Origin: Gallionella sp.
GTDB taxonomy: Bacteria; Pseudomonadota; Gammaproteobacteria; Burkholderiales; Gallionellaceae
Direction of reading: 5' to 3'
DNA: 64,000 nt
Assembly: GCA_028714075.1 (NCBI GenBank)
Contig: JAQTMZ010000009.1
Coordinates: 95,475-159,474, forward strand
Positions 1 through 9,263 of this stretch are shown here, piece by piece. A model generated the notes under the pieces. It ran no database searches. It saw only the letters and a program-made list of their open reading frames with translations, and was not told the origin of the DNA. The translations under genes and the position numbers were made by a program. The first letter of the stretch is position 1; the number at the start of each line of letters is the position of its first letter.

Positions 1-1
1 T

Positions 2-1075
2 CTGGCGCGCGACTACCAGCAAACGCCCATCGGCATCACCGTGGAAGGCGCGAATATCCTGACGCGCAGCATGATGATCTTCGGGCAGGGTGCGATCCGT
101 TCCCATCCTTACGTGCTCAAAGAGATCATGGCGGTGCATGACGAGGACCACCGGCGCGCCGTGCACCAGTTCGACGAGGCGCTGTTCGGGCATATCGTCT
201 TTGCCATGAGCAACGCGGCGCGCAGCTTCGTGTTCGGGCTGGCCGACGGGCGCGGCATCCCCGTGCCGCATGGCAGCGAAACCTACCGCTATTACCAGCG
301 CTTGACGCGCTTCTCCACGGCATTCGCGCTGAGTGCTGACGTCGCGATGACGGTGCTGGGCGGTTCGCTGAAGCGGCGTGAAAAAATCTCCGCGCGTCTG
401 GGCGACGTGCTGAGCCAGATGTATCTGTGCTCGGCGACGCTGAAACGCTTCGAGGATGACGGACGCCCCGCCGAAGACTTGCCGCTGCTGCATTGGGCGA
501 TACAGGACGCGCTGTACAAAATCCAGCAGGCGTTTGACGGCGTGATACAGAATTTCCCGAACGCCCTGATGCGCCGGATATTGGGCGTGCTGATTTTCCC
601 GCTGGGGCTGCGTTTGTCGCCGCCTTCCGACCATCTCGGGCATCAGATCGCCGCGCTGCTGATGCAGCCGGGCGCGGCGCGCGACCGCCTGACCGCCGGA
701 ATGTATATACCGAAAGTGCATGATAAAGCTCACCATGCACTTTCCCCTCACCTCAATCCTCTCCCGCAGGCGGGAGAGGAGGCAAACGAATCGCTACGCG
801 AGCTTTGCGTTTACGACGAGAAGGATGCGGTCGGCGCACTGGAAGCCGCGCTGCATAGCACGCTGCTGTGCGAACCGTTGCAGGCCGAAGTGGAAGCGGC
901 ATACCGGGCCGGCAAGCTGAAGGCGCTGGAAGAATTGCCGCGCATCGCCGAGGCGCGCGATCAATCCATCATTACGGCGGAACAGGCGGCGCTGCTGGAG
1001 CGGGATTATGCGTTGCGCCGCAAGGTCATCATGGTGGACGATTTTGCGCCGGAGCAGTTGCGGGCAAATAAATAA
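2..1075 (+). CDS. fadE: Acyl-CoA dehydrogenase FadE, C-terminal part (5' end outside window)
   Basis: The reading frame is open from the left edge, so the gene starts upstream of the window. The first visible stretch (GTTVEGAN-like, then LTRSMMIFGQGAIRSHPY) matches the conserved core of the FadE-type acyl-CoA dehydrogenases, which oxidise acyl-CoA to trans-2-enoyl-CoA with FAD in the first step of beta-oxidation. The rest corresponds to the helical C-terminal domain specific to the FadE family (DUF1974 type). Around residue 235 of the visible part a palindromic repeat is translated in frame (LNPLPQAGEE), which is not part of the family fold. It ends in TAA. The neighbours downstream are all fatty-acid genes, which supports the call. 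Confidence 0.9.
   Translation: MARDYQQTPIGITVEGANILTRSMMIFGQGAIRSHPYVLKEIMAVHDEDHRRAVHQFDEALFGHIVFAMSNAARSFVFGLADGRGIPVPHGSETYRYYQRLTRFSTAFALSADVAMTVLGGSLKRREKISARLGDVLSQMYLCSATLKRFEDDGRPAEDLPLLHWAIQDALYKIQQAFDGVIQNFPNALMRRILGVLIFPLGLRLSPPSDHLGHQIAALLMQPGAARDRLTAGMYIPKVHDKAHHALSPHLNPLPQAGEEANESLRELCVYDEKDAVGALEAALHSTLLCEPLQAEVEAAYRAGKLKALEELPRIAEARDQSIITAEQAALLERDYALRRKVIMVDDFAPEQLRANK
744..780. repeat. Palindromic repeat inserted in frame in fadE
   Basis: A C-rich tract followed by the hairpin CTCCCGCAGGCGGGAG. The same unit occurs in frame in five other genes of the window (near 4930, 9512, 27716 and 28318 in kdsB, 47468, 59786) and between genes at 32656. The translation here is NPLPQAGEE. 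Confidence 0.85.
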
Positions 1076-1120
1076 ACGCAAAAGGCATTAAAGATAACGC
1101 TGTTCATTTAAGAAAAATTT

Positions 1121-1190
1121 CCGTTCGCCCTGAGCTTGTCGAAGGGTGACGGGTTCGTGACTGGTGGTTCGACAGGCTCACCACGAACGG
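1121..1190. repeat. Intergenic hairpin repeat (CCGTTCG...CGAACGG family)
   Basis: The ends CCGTTCGCCCTGAGCTTGTC and GACAGGCTCACCACGAACGG are inverted copies of each other with few mismatches, so the transcript can fold into one long hairpin. Related copies lie at 3478-3559 and 8568-8647, and a half copy near 32622. It sits in the gap between fadE and the acyl-CoA synthetase and may act as a terminator or processing site; that role is inference. Confidence 0.85.
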
Positions 1191-1222
1191 TTAAGTGAGT
1201 AATTTTGGGTCAAGAGGGCAAG

Positions 1223-3040
1223 ATGAATGCATTGCTGGATGATGTAATCACACCGCAGCAGGCGGGTACGTTGTACGGGTTGTTCGTGGAGCGCGCACGG
1301 CGTTCGCCGGACAAGGTCGCCTACCACTATTTCCAGCAGAATGACTGGCGCGACATCACCTGGAAGGAGATGCTCGGCGAGATAGCGCGCTGGCAGGCGG
1401 CGCTGGCCGGTTTGGGGTTGCAGCGCGGCGACCGCGTGGCGATCATGCTGCGCAATTGTCCTTACTGGATGATGTTCGACCAGGCGGCGATGTCGCTGGG
1501 GCTGGTGGTGGTGCCGCTGTACACCATGGACAGGCCGGACAATGTCGCCTATATCGTCAACGATGCCGATGTGAAAGTGCTGCTGTTTGAAACCGACGAA
1601 CAATGGCAGGCTTTGCGCACGGTGCGCGACCAGCTCGGCGGCGTGCGGCGTTTCGTGAGCATCGACAGGCTGTGCGACAGCGAAGAGCCGCGCCTGAAAT
1701 GCATGGATGAATTCCTGCCGAAAACAGCGCAGTTGCAAGCAGAGGGAGCAAACGATCCGCCGCGCGGAATTTGTTCTAACGAGCTGGCCAGCATCATCTA
1801 CACCTCCGGCACCACCGGCAAACCGAAAGGCGTGATGCTGAGTCACGCCAATATGCTGATCAACGCGCATTCCTGCCTGGGGTTTTTCCTGGTCAACTAT
1901 AACGACACATTTTTATCCTTCCTGCCGCTGTCGCACACGTTCGAGCGCACGGTGGGCTACTACCTGTCGGTGATGGCCGGCGCGAAGGTCGCTTTTGCGC
2001 GCTCCGTCGCGCAACTGTCCGGCGACTTGCATATCATCCGCCCCACCATCCTGATTTCGGTGCCGCGCATCTATGAACGCATTTACGGCGTGATAAGCGC
2101 CAAGCTGGAAGAAGGCTCGCCGCTGAAACGCAAGCTGTTCAACCTCGCCGTGGACATCGGCTGGGCGCGCTTTTTGCACCAGCAGGGGCGCGGCCCGTGG
2201 CAGGCGTCGTTCCTGCTCTGGCCGCTGTTGCAAAAGCTGGTCGCGCAAAAAGTCCTCGACCACCTTGGCGGGCGGCTGCGCGTCGCGCTGAGCGGCGGCG
2301 CGGCGCTGTCGCCGGAAATCTCGCGCGTGTTCATCGGGCTGGGGCTGCCGGTCATACAGGGCTACGGCCTGACCGAGACCAGCCCGGTGATCAGCGGCAA
2401 CCATCCGGAAAATAATTTTCCCGACAGCGTCGGCCAGCCGATCCGCGATGTGCAGGTGAAGCTCGGCGAGCTGAACGCGCTGCTGGTGAAGGGGCCGAAC
2501 GTGATGCTGGGCTACTGGAACAACCCGGAGGCGACCAAGGCCATCATCGACGCGGACGGCTGGCTGAATACCGGCGACGTGGTGCGCATCAGCGAAACCG
2601 GGCACATCTACATTACCGGGCGCATCAAGGAAATCATCGTCATGTCGAACGGCGAAAAAATCCCGCCAAGCGACATGGAGCTGGCGATCCTGAACGACCC
2701 CCTGTTCGACCAGGTTATGATCATCGGCGAAGGGCGTCCCTACCTGACGGCGCTGGTGGTGCTCAACCCGGAGGCATGGAAAAACTTCGCCAGGGAAATC
2801 GGCGTGCGCGCCGACATGCCGGAAGCCCTGACCGACAGCAGCGTGGAAGGCAAGGTATTGAAACGCATTGCGCTCGACCTGCGCGGCTTTCCCGGTTACG
2901 CGAATGTGCGCCGCGTGCTGCTGCAGCAACAGCCGTGGTCCATGGAAGACGGCCTGCTCACGCCCACCCTGAAGCTCAAGCGCAACAAGGTGGTGGAGCG
3001 GTTCGCGGCAGAGATCAAGCAGCTCTACGAGAGGCGCTAA
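1223..3040 (+). CDS. Long-chain acyl-CoA synthetase (AMP-binding)
   Basis: Activates fatty acids to acyl-CoA through an acyl-adenylate, feeding beta-oxidation. The AMP-binding signature YTSGTTGKPKGVMLSH lies at about residues 192-207, followed by the GYGLTETSP motif and the C-terminal GDVV...TGRIKEIIVMSNGEK hinge typical of the ANL superfamily. The length of 605 residues is normal for FadD/FAA-type enzymes. The ATG at 1223 is chosen because GAGGG lies 5-6 bases upstream; a TTG 18 bases earlier is possible. The thioesterase gene follows after one base, so the two are co-transcribed. The substrate chain length cannot be read from the sequence. Confidence 0.93.
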   Translation: MNALLDDVITPQQAGTLYGLFVERARRSPDKVAYHYFQQNDWRDITWKEMLGEIARWQAALAGLGLQRGDRVAIMLRNCPYWMMFDQAAMSLGLVVVPLYTMDRPDNVAYIVNDADVKVLLFETDEQWQALRTVRDQLGGVRRFVSIDRLCDSEEPRLKCMDEFLPKTAQLQAEGANDPPRGICSNELASIIYTSGTTGKPKGVMLSHANMLINAHSCLGFFLVNYNDTFLSFLPLSHTFERTVGYYLSVMAGAKVAFARSVAQLSGDLHIIRPTILISVPRIYERIYGVISAKLEEGSPLKRKLFNLAVDIGWARFLHQQGRGPWQASFLLWPLLQKLVAQKVLDHLGGRLRVALSGGAALSPEISRVFIGLGLPVIQGYGLTETSPVISGNHPENNFPDSVGQPIRDVQVKLGELNALLVKGPNVMLGYWNNPEATKAIIDADGWLNTGDVVRISETGHIYITGRIKEIIVMSNGEKIPPSDMELAILNDPLFDQVMIIGEGRPYLTALVVLNPEAWKNFAREIGVRADMPEALTDSSVEGKVLKRIALDLRGFPGYANVRRVLLQQQPWSMEDGLLTPTLKLKRNKVVERFAAEIKQLYERR

Positions 3041-3041
3041 C

Positions 3042-3446
3042 ATGGGCGAGAACCAGCCGCAAACCACCACCCTGCCGCAGCGCGAGCCGACCCTGCGCGT
3101 GGTCGCCATGCCTTCCGACTGCAACTATACCGGCGACGTGTTCGGCGGCTGGATCATGGGGCAGGTGGATATCGCCGGCAGCATCCCGGCGCTGCACCGC
3201 GCCAAGGGCAGAATAGTGACGGTGGCGGTGAATTCCTTCATCTTCAAGCAGCCGCTGTTCATGGGTGATATCGTGAGTTTTTACACGCACATCGTCAAGG
3301 TCGGGCGCACCTCGATCACCGTGAATGTCGAGGTGTATGCGCAACGCAACCCGGAGCGGCCGACCTGCGTGAAAGTGACCGAGGCGACGCTGACCTATGT
3401 GGCGGTGGACGATAACCGCAAACCGCGCGTCGTGCCTGCCGAGTAG
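3042..3446 (+). CDS. Acyl-CoA thioesterase, hotdog fold (YciA-like)
   Basis: A 134-residue single hotdog-domain protein that hydrolyses acyl-CoA to free acid and CoA. The conserved GDVFGGWIMGQVDIAGS segment (residues about 28-44) is the helix-capping motif with the catalytic Asp of the YciA/cytosolic thioesterase family; NSFIFKQPLFMGDIVSF is the typical following strand. It starts one base after the acyl-CoA synthetase stop, giving a synthetase/thioesterase pair with opposing activities. Cytoplasmic, no signal peptide. A hairpin repeat follows the stop. Confidence 0.9.
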   Translation: MGENQPQTTTLPQREPTLRVVAMPSDCNYTGDVFGGWIMGQVDIAGSIPALHRAKGRIVTVAVNSFIFKQPLFMGDIVSFYTHIVKVGRTSITVNVEVYAQRNPERPTCVKVTEATLTYVAVDDNRKPRVVPAE

Positions 3447-3477
3447 ATTATTGATTCGGCAAGATGAATTATTAACC

Positions 3478-3559
3478 CCGTTCGGGCTGAGCTTGTCGAA
3501 GCCTGTCCCGAGCCAGCCGAAGTGGCACATTTACCTTTCGACAGGCTCAAGGCGAACGG
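3478..3559. repeat. Intergenic hairpin repeat (CCGTTCG family)
   Basis: Begins CCGTTCGGGCTGAGCTTGTC and ends GACAGGCTCAAGGCGAACGG, inverted copies with an unrelated middle. Same family as 1121-1190. Confidence 0.85.
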
Positions 3560-3616
3560 ACTTCAAATATGGATCGTTTCCATGCGGAACGCGAGAACAA
3601 CAACCAAGAGGCCGAT

Positions 3617-6214
3617 ATGAGTACAAATTTTCAGATACGCAAAGTGGCGGTGCTGGGCGCGGGGGTGATGGGCGCGCAGATCGCCGCACACATGGTCAAC
3701 GCCAACGTGCCGACCATCCTGTTCGATCTGGCGGCGCGCGAAGGCGACCCGAACAGTATCGTCAACAAGGCGCTGGACGGCCTGAAAAAACTCGACCCCA
3801 GCCCGCTGTCCAGCCCTGCAAAAATCACCTTTATCCAGTCGGCCAATTACGACCAGCACCTCGACCAGTTGCGCGACTGCGATCTGGTCATCGAGGCGAT
3901 TGCCGAGCGCATCGACTGGAAATCCGACCTGTACCGCAAGGTCGCGCCGCACCTTGGCGAGCGCACCATCTTCGCCAGCAACACTTCCGGCCTGTCGATC
4001 AACCAACTGGCCGAAGCGTTCCCCGAGCATCTGCGCCACCGCTTCTGCGGCATCCACTTCTTCAACCCGCCGCGCTACATGCATCTGGTCGAGCTGATCC
4101 CCTGCGTCGGCACCGAGGCGGCGCTGCTCAATCACCTTGAAGAATTTCTCGTCTCCACATTGGGCAAGGGCGTGGTGCGCGCCAAGGACACGCCCAACTT
4201 CATCGCCAACCGCATCGGCGTGTTCTCCATGCTGGCGACCAAGCATCATGCGGCCGCGTACAACCTCGGCTTCGACACCGTGGACGCGCTCACCGGGCGC
4301 TATCTCGGTCGCCCCAAGAGCGCCACCTTCCGCACGCTGGACGTGGTCGGCCTCGACGTGTTCGCGCACGTGGTCAACACCATGCGCGAAAACCTGACCG
4401 ACGACCCGTGGCACAAGCATTTCGAATTGCCGGACTGGTTCAACCGCCTGGTCGATCAGGGTGCGCTGGGGCAGAAGACCAAGCGCGGCATCTACCAGAA
4501 AATCGGCACGGAAATCCATGTGCTGGATCTGCACACCGACACTTACCGCCTTTCCGAGGGCAAGGTGGACGACGGCGTGAAGGCGATCCTGCGTGAGCGC
4601 GACTGGGGCAAGAAGCTCCACGACCTGCGCGTCTGCGCGCATCCGCAGGCGCAGTTCCTGTGGGCGACATTCCGCGACGTATTCCACTATTGCGCCTTGC
4701 AGCTGGAGCATATCGCCAACAACGCGCGCGACCTCGACTTCGCGGTGCGCTGGGGCTTCGGTTGGGACAGCGGCCCGTTCGAAATCTGGCAGGCGGCGGG
4801 CTGGCAGAAGGTCGTCGGCTGGATCGAAGACGAGCGCGCGCAGGGCAAGACCATGTCCGATGCCAAACTGCCGAAATGGGCGGTAGAGCCGGCGCGCACA
4901 GGTGTTCACACCCCGCTGGGTTCTTATGCACCCTCTCCCTCCGCTACGCTCCACCCTCTCCCGCGTGCGGGAGAGGGAAAACCAAACTCCCCTCGCCCCT
5001 CAGTGGGAGAGGGGCGGGGGGAGAGGGGTGGTTCCGGCAGCTATCAGCAGCGCTCCGGGCTTCCCGTCTACCAGCGCCAGTTATTTCCCGACCGTCTGCT
5101 CGGCGAAGAGGCCGGTTACAGCGAAACCATTTTCGAGACCGGCGACGTGCGCCTGTGGCACACCGGCGATGACATCGCGATACTCAGCTTCAAGACCAAG
5201 ATGCATGCGATCAGCAACGAAGTGTTGGACGGCATCCTGCGCGCCGTGGACGAGGCCGAGGCGCACTTTCGCGCGCTGGTCATCTGGCAAACCGAAGTGC
5301 CGTTCTCCGCCGGGGCGCACCTGCTGCAACTGATGCAGGGCGTGCAGGAAAGCAGCGAAGCGCCGCCCGCAGGATTGTTCGACAAACTCAAGGGCGCGGC
5401 GCAGCGCGTGAAATACACCGTCGCGGGCGGCGGCGGGCTGGGCGAAGTGCTCAACGCCGCCACCGGCAACGTGCCGCATGTCGAAGCCGTGGTTGCCAAA
5501 TTCCAGCAAGTGTCGCAGCGCCTGCGCTACGCGCAGGTGCCCACCATCGCGGCGGTGTACGGCCTGGCGCTCGGCGGCGGCTGCGAATTCTCGATCCACT
5601 GCACGCGCATCGTCGCCAGCCTGGAAACCTACATCGGCCTGGTCGAAGTCGGCGTCGGCGTGCTGCCCGCAGGCGGCGGCTGCAAGGAAATGACGCTGCG
5701 CGCGGCGAACGAGGCGCGCCATTTTGGAGGCGCGAGCGGCGACATCTTCCCTTACCTCAAACGCTACTTCCAGCAGATCGCGATGGGCGAAGTCGCCAAG
5801 AGCGCCGAGCTCGCGCGCGACATGGGCTACCTCAGGCCGTCGGATCGCATCGTGCTGAACCAGTATGAGCTGCTGCATGTCGCCAAGGAAGAAGCCCGCG
5901 CGCTCACCGCTACCGCCTACCGCCCGCCGTTGCAGCAGTGCCAGATACCCGTCGCCGGACGCACCGGCATCGCCACCCTCAAGGCCGCGATGATCAACCT
6001 GCTCGAAGGCGGCTTCATCTCCGAACACGACTACAACATCGGCTGCCGCATCGCCGAAACCATGTGCGGCGGCGACGTGGATGCGGGCAGCATGGTGGAC
6101 GAGCAGTGGCTGCTCGATCTGGAACGTAAAAACTTCATGGAACTGCTGGCGACGCAAAAGACCCGTGACCGGGTGGAATATATGTTGAAGAGCGGGAAGC
6201 CGTTGCGGAATTAG
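3617..6214 (+). CDS. 3-hydroxyacyl-CoA dehydrogenase/enoyl-CoA hydratase fusion (FadN-like)
   Basis: A bifunctional beta-oxidation enzyme of about 865 residues: hydration of enoyl-CoA and NAD-dependent oxidation of 3-hydroxyacyl-CoA. The dehydrogenase comes first, with the Rossmann motif VLGAGVMGAQIA at residues 11-22, FASNTSGLSI and HFFNPPRYMHLVE. The crotonase domain is C-terminal (YGLALGGGCEFSIHC, GLVEVGVGVLPAGGG). This order is the reverse of FadB and matches the FadN-type fusion. Start at 3617 (MSTNFQ) because AGAGG lies upstream; an upstream ATG at 3569 would add 16 unconserved residues. The linker between domains carries about 40 residues encoded by a palindromic repeat. The thiolase partner lies at 7336, past an unrelated gene. 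Confidence 0.93.
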   Translation: MSTNFQIRKVAVLGAGVMGAQIAAHMVNANVPTILFDLAAREGDPNSIVNKALDGLKKLDPSPLSSPAKITFIQSANYDQHLDQLRDCDLVIEAIAERIDWKSDLYRKVAPHLGERTIFASNTSGLSINQLAEAFPEHLRHRFCGIHFFNPPRYMHLVELIPCVGTEAALLNHLEEFLVSTLGKGVVRAKDTPNFIANRIGVFSMLATKHHAAAYNLGFDTVDALTGRYLGRPKSATFRTLDVVGLDVFAHVVNTMRENLTDDPWHKHFELPDWFNRLVDQGALGQKTKRGIYQKIGTEIHVLDLHTDTYRLSEGKVDDGVKAILRERDWGKKLHDLRVCAHPQAQFLWATFRDVFHYCALQLEHIANNARDLDFAVRWGFGWDSGPFEIWQAAGWQKVVGWIEDERAQGKTMSDAKLPKWAVEPARTGVHTPLGSYAPSPSATLHPLPRAGEGKPNSPRPSVGEGRGERGGSGSYQQRSGLPVYQRQLFPDRLLGEEAGYSETIFETGDVRLWHTGDDIAILSFKTKMHAISNEVLDGILRAVDEAEAHFRALVIWQTEVPFSAGAHLLQLMQGVQESSEAPPAGLFDKLKGAAQRVKYTVAGGGGLGEVLNAATGNVPHVEAVVAKFQQVSQRLRYAQVPTIAAVYGLALGGGCEFSIHCTRIVASLETYIGLVEVGVGVLPAGGGCKEMTLRAANEARHFGGASGDIFPYLKRYFQQIAMGEVAKSAELARDMGYLRPSDRIVLNQYELLHVAKEEARALTATAYRPPLQQCQIPVAGRTGIATLKAAMINLLEGGFISEHDYNIGCRIAETMCGGDVDAGSMVDEQWLLDLERKNFMELLATQKTRDRVEYMLKSGKPLRN
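4930..5031. repeat. Two palindromic repeat units inserted in frame in the fadB-like gene
   Basis: Two consecutive units: one with CTCCCGCGTGCGGGAG and one with CCCCTCAGTGGGAGAGGGG. Translated as HPLPRAGEGKP... and a Gly/Arg-rich stretch in the interdomain linker. The frame stays open throughout. Confidence 0.85.
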
Positions 6215-6225
6215 GAAATATTGAG

Positions 6226-7152
6226 ATGATGTATTTGGGAATCGACCAGAGTTCAGAATTGATTTATCAAGGTAGTAGCACGTTTGGGGCATGTGTTGTT
6301 TGGCCTAATCCAATTGTTACTCCAGTAAGTTTTGTTTCGACAGGAGAGCAAGAATTAAAACTTGCGAAGCTCGGAAGTAGTAGCGACGCAAATACTATTT
6401 TTAGGGAAGATGCGTTCGACCCAATTACGAGAATACGCAGAGGCCGATTTTATTCGATTGCCAGCAATGGATCGACTCAAGAATGGCAGATTATTGTTGT
6501 GCCGCCCGTCCAAGCCTTTCCAGGTGAGATTAATGAAAATCGCCCTGATTTAGCCAGAAAAACAGCTCGTACTTTCTACCCATGTCGTGTTTCTACAAAA
6601 ATATCGGAAGCAGGTGGTAATCAATTATTAGTTGCGCTAGGAACTGATCAAGCATCAACACTTTGGATGGTTGTGAATGTTGAAACCATACATACTGGCG
6701 AGGAATTGGTGACTCTGAAAGCAAGGCAAAGTTTTGGAGTTTTACCCAAAATAGATTGGGAGCAGCTACCTGATAAGAGCGGCTTGGTAAAAGGGAAAAT
6801 TGATGAACTACTAAATGATGTTCATCGTGCAGGAGCGGAATCAATTGTGGATCGTGCGCGTGAAGCAGCAACGGCGATTCTTAGTGCGCATCTGCAAAGT
6901 GAAGGGGTGGCAGAGGCAAGTGGCAAAGATTTGGGGGCGCTGATTGATTTACTAGAAAAACGAAATGGCAAGAATAGCCAGCGCATTGTGAGATGTGCAG
7001 CAGAAATCCCACAGCGACTGCATTCTCGAGTCAAACATTCTGAGCAGGAGAAGCACGATAATCTTCGTCCTATTCGCGAACAAGATGCGGAGTTAGCTGT
7101 TCAATGTATCGGTGTGATGTTGTGTGATCTTGGTTGGGGTCGGTGGGTTTAA
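6226..7152 (+). CDS. Protein of unknown function (308 aa), AT-rich islet
   Basis: I do not recognise this protein. It has no signal peptide or membrane segment. The N-terminal half is beta-rich with few charged helices; the C-terminal half (from about residue 185) is helical, with LLNDVHRAGAESIVDRAREA, DLGALIDLLEKRN and RLHSRVKHSEQEKHDNLRPI. The last pattern vaguely recalls HEPN-like helices but no firm motif can be claimed. Base composition and codon use are markedly more AT-rich than the fatty-acid genes on both sides, and it sits between the hydratase/dehydrogenase and the thiolase, which are normally adjacent. This suggests a horizontally acquired insertion, perhaps defence related; that is inference. 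Confidence 0.75.
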   Translation: MMYLGIDQSSELIYQGSSTFGACVVWPNPIVTPVSFVSTGEQELKLAKLGSSSDANTIFREDAFDPITRIRRGRFYSIASNGSTQEWQIIVVPPVQAFPGEINENRPDLARKTARTFYPCRVSTKISEAGGNQLLVALGTDQASTLWMVVNVETIHTGEELVTLKARQSFGVLPKIDWEQLPDKSGLVKGKIDELLNDVHRAGAESIVDRAREAATAILSAHLQSEGVAEASGKDLGALIDLLEKRNGKNSQRIVRCAAEIPQRLHSRVKHSEQEKHDNLRPIREQDAELAVQCIGVMLCDLGWGRWV

Positions 7153-7260
7153 GATAGACAAACGGGGTGATATGGGGGCAGCATCGCATTCTTGATTCTT
7201 GAAATGAGAATGCCAAATCCGTGATGCTGATTTTGCGCATAACAGTGATGCATCACGTTT

Positions 7261-7293
7261 TGTAGGGGCGTATGGCAATACGCCCTATGTAGG
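7261..7293. repeat. Small palindromic repeat (GTAGGGGCGTATGG family)
   Basis: GGGCGTAT at 7266-7273 pairs with ATACGCCC at 7278-7285 around a 4-base loop. The same motif forms the two arms of 54680-54766. It lies in the 183-base gap between the unknown gene and the thiolase; I see nothing else in that gap. Confidence 0.7.
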
Positions 7294-7335
7294 TAACACA
7301 ACCGAATTTCATTCGCCAAAAATTGAGAGGTCGTT

Positions 7336-8535
<1,200 letters not shown>

Positions 8536-8567
8536 GCCTGTTGTAGAGTCAGCCAATAAATAGTGTG

Positions 8568-8647
8568 CCGTTCGCCCTGATTCCTTCGATAAACTCAGGA
8601 GAGCCTTGTCGAAGGGATATGTGGTTCGACAGGCTCACCACGAACGG
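8568..8647. repeat. Intergenic hairpin repeat (CCGTTCG family)
   Basis: Begins CCGTTCGCCCTGA, ends TTCGACAGGCTCACCACGAA plus CGG; the middle contains a duplicated fragment. Third copy in the fatty-acid cluster, lying just after the thiolase. Confidence 0.85.
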
Positions 8648-8698
8648 ATTTCAATCTTTTTAATAACCGTCTCAATAGCCGTGATTTAAGTGGGCAGG

Positions 8699-9262
8699 AT
8701 GAAAAAACTAATCGCATTGTTCTTGCTGTTCCTGACCGCACAGGCGTTTGCCGTTGAGGTGGCCGGGGTAAAGCTGGCGGACAGCGCGCATTTCGGCAGC
8801 CGCGATTTGCAGCTCAATGGTGCCGGGGTGCGCAGCAGATTTTTCTTCGATTTGTATATCGCGGCGCTCTATCTGCCCGAGAAAAGCACCAGCGCGGCGG
8901 CGGTGCTGGCCGACGGCGGCGAGAAGCGCATGGCGCTGCATTTGCTGGTCGACATCGGCGCGAATCGCCTGCTCAGCGGGCTGAGCAGTGCCATCGCGGC
9001 CAACCATACCCCCGCCGAATTGAACGCGCTGGATGCGCCGCTCAAGGAATTCTCCGCGATCTTTCACGTTATCGATGAAATGAAAAAGGGCGACATCATC
9101 ACGCTGGATTATCTGCCGGGCAGCGGCACGCAGGTCGGTCTAAACGGCGTGGCGAAGGGCACGGTCGGCGGCGCACCGTTCAACAGCGCGCTGCTGAAAG
9201 TCTGGCTGGGCGATAAGCCGGCGCAGGCCGATCTCAAACAAAAATTGTTGGGCGGGCCGTAG
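8699..9262 (+). CDS. Secreted chalcone-isomerase-like protein
   Basis: About 187 residues with an N-terminal signal peptide (MKKLIALFLLFLTAQAFA, cleavage after AFA). The mature part, VEVAGVKLADSAHFGSRDLQ followed by GVRSRFFFDLYIAALYLPE, matches the bacterial chalcone-isomerase-like family, periplasmic proteins that share the fold of plant chalcone isomerase and fatty-acid binding proteins but mostly lack a proven enzymatic role. Start at 8699, since a GTG nine bases earlier would add residues before the signal peptide. The next gene begins two bases after the stop, so the two are coupled. A fatty-acid ligand would fit the neighbourhood, as inference. Confidence 0.85.
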   Translation: MKKLIALFLLFLTAQAFAVEVAGVKLADSAHFGSRDLQLNGAGVRSRFFFDLYIAALYLPEKSTSAAAVLADGGEKRMALHLLVDIGANRLLSGLSSAIAANHTPAELNALDAPLKEFSAIFHVIDEMKKGDIITLDYLPGSGTQVGLNGVAKGTVGGAPFNSALLKVWLGDKPAQADLKQKLLGGP

Positions 9263-9263
9263 G

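Noticed and set aside
1913..3124. Long minus-strand frame opposite the acyl-CoA synthetase
   Set aside because: His/Arg-rich shadow of a GC-rich gene on the plus strand, with no family resemblance.
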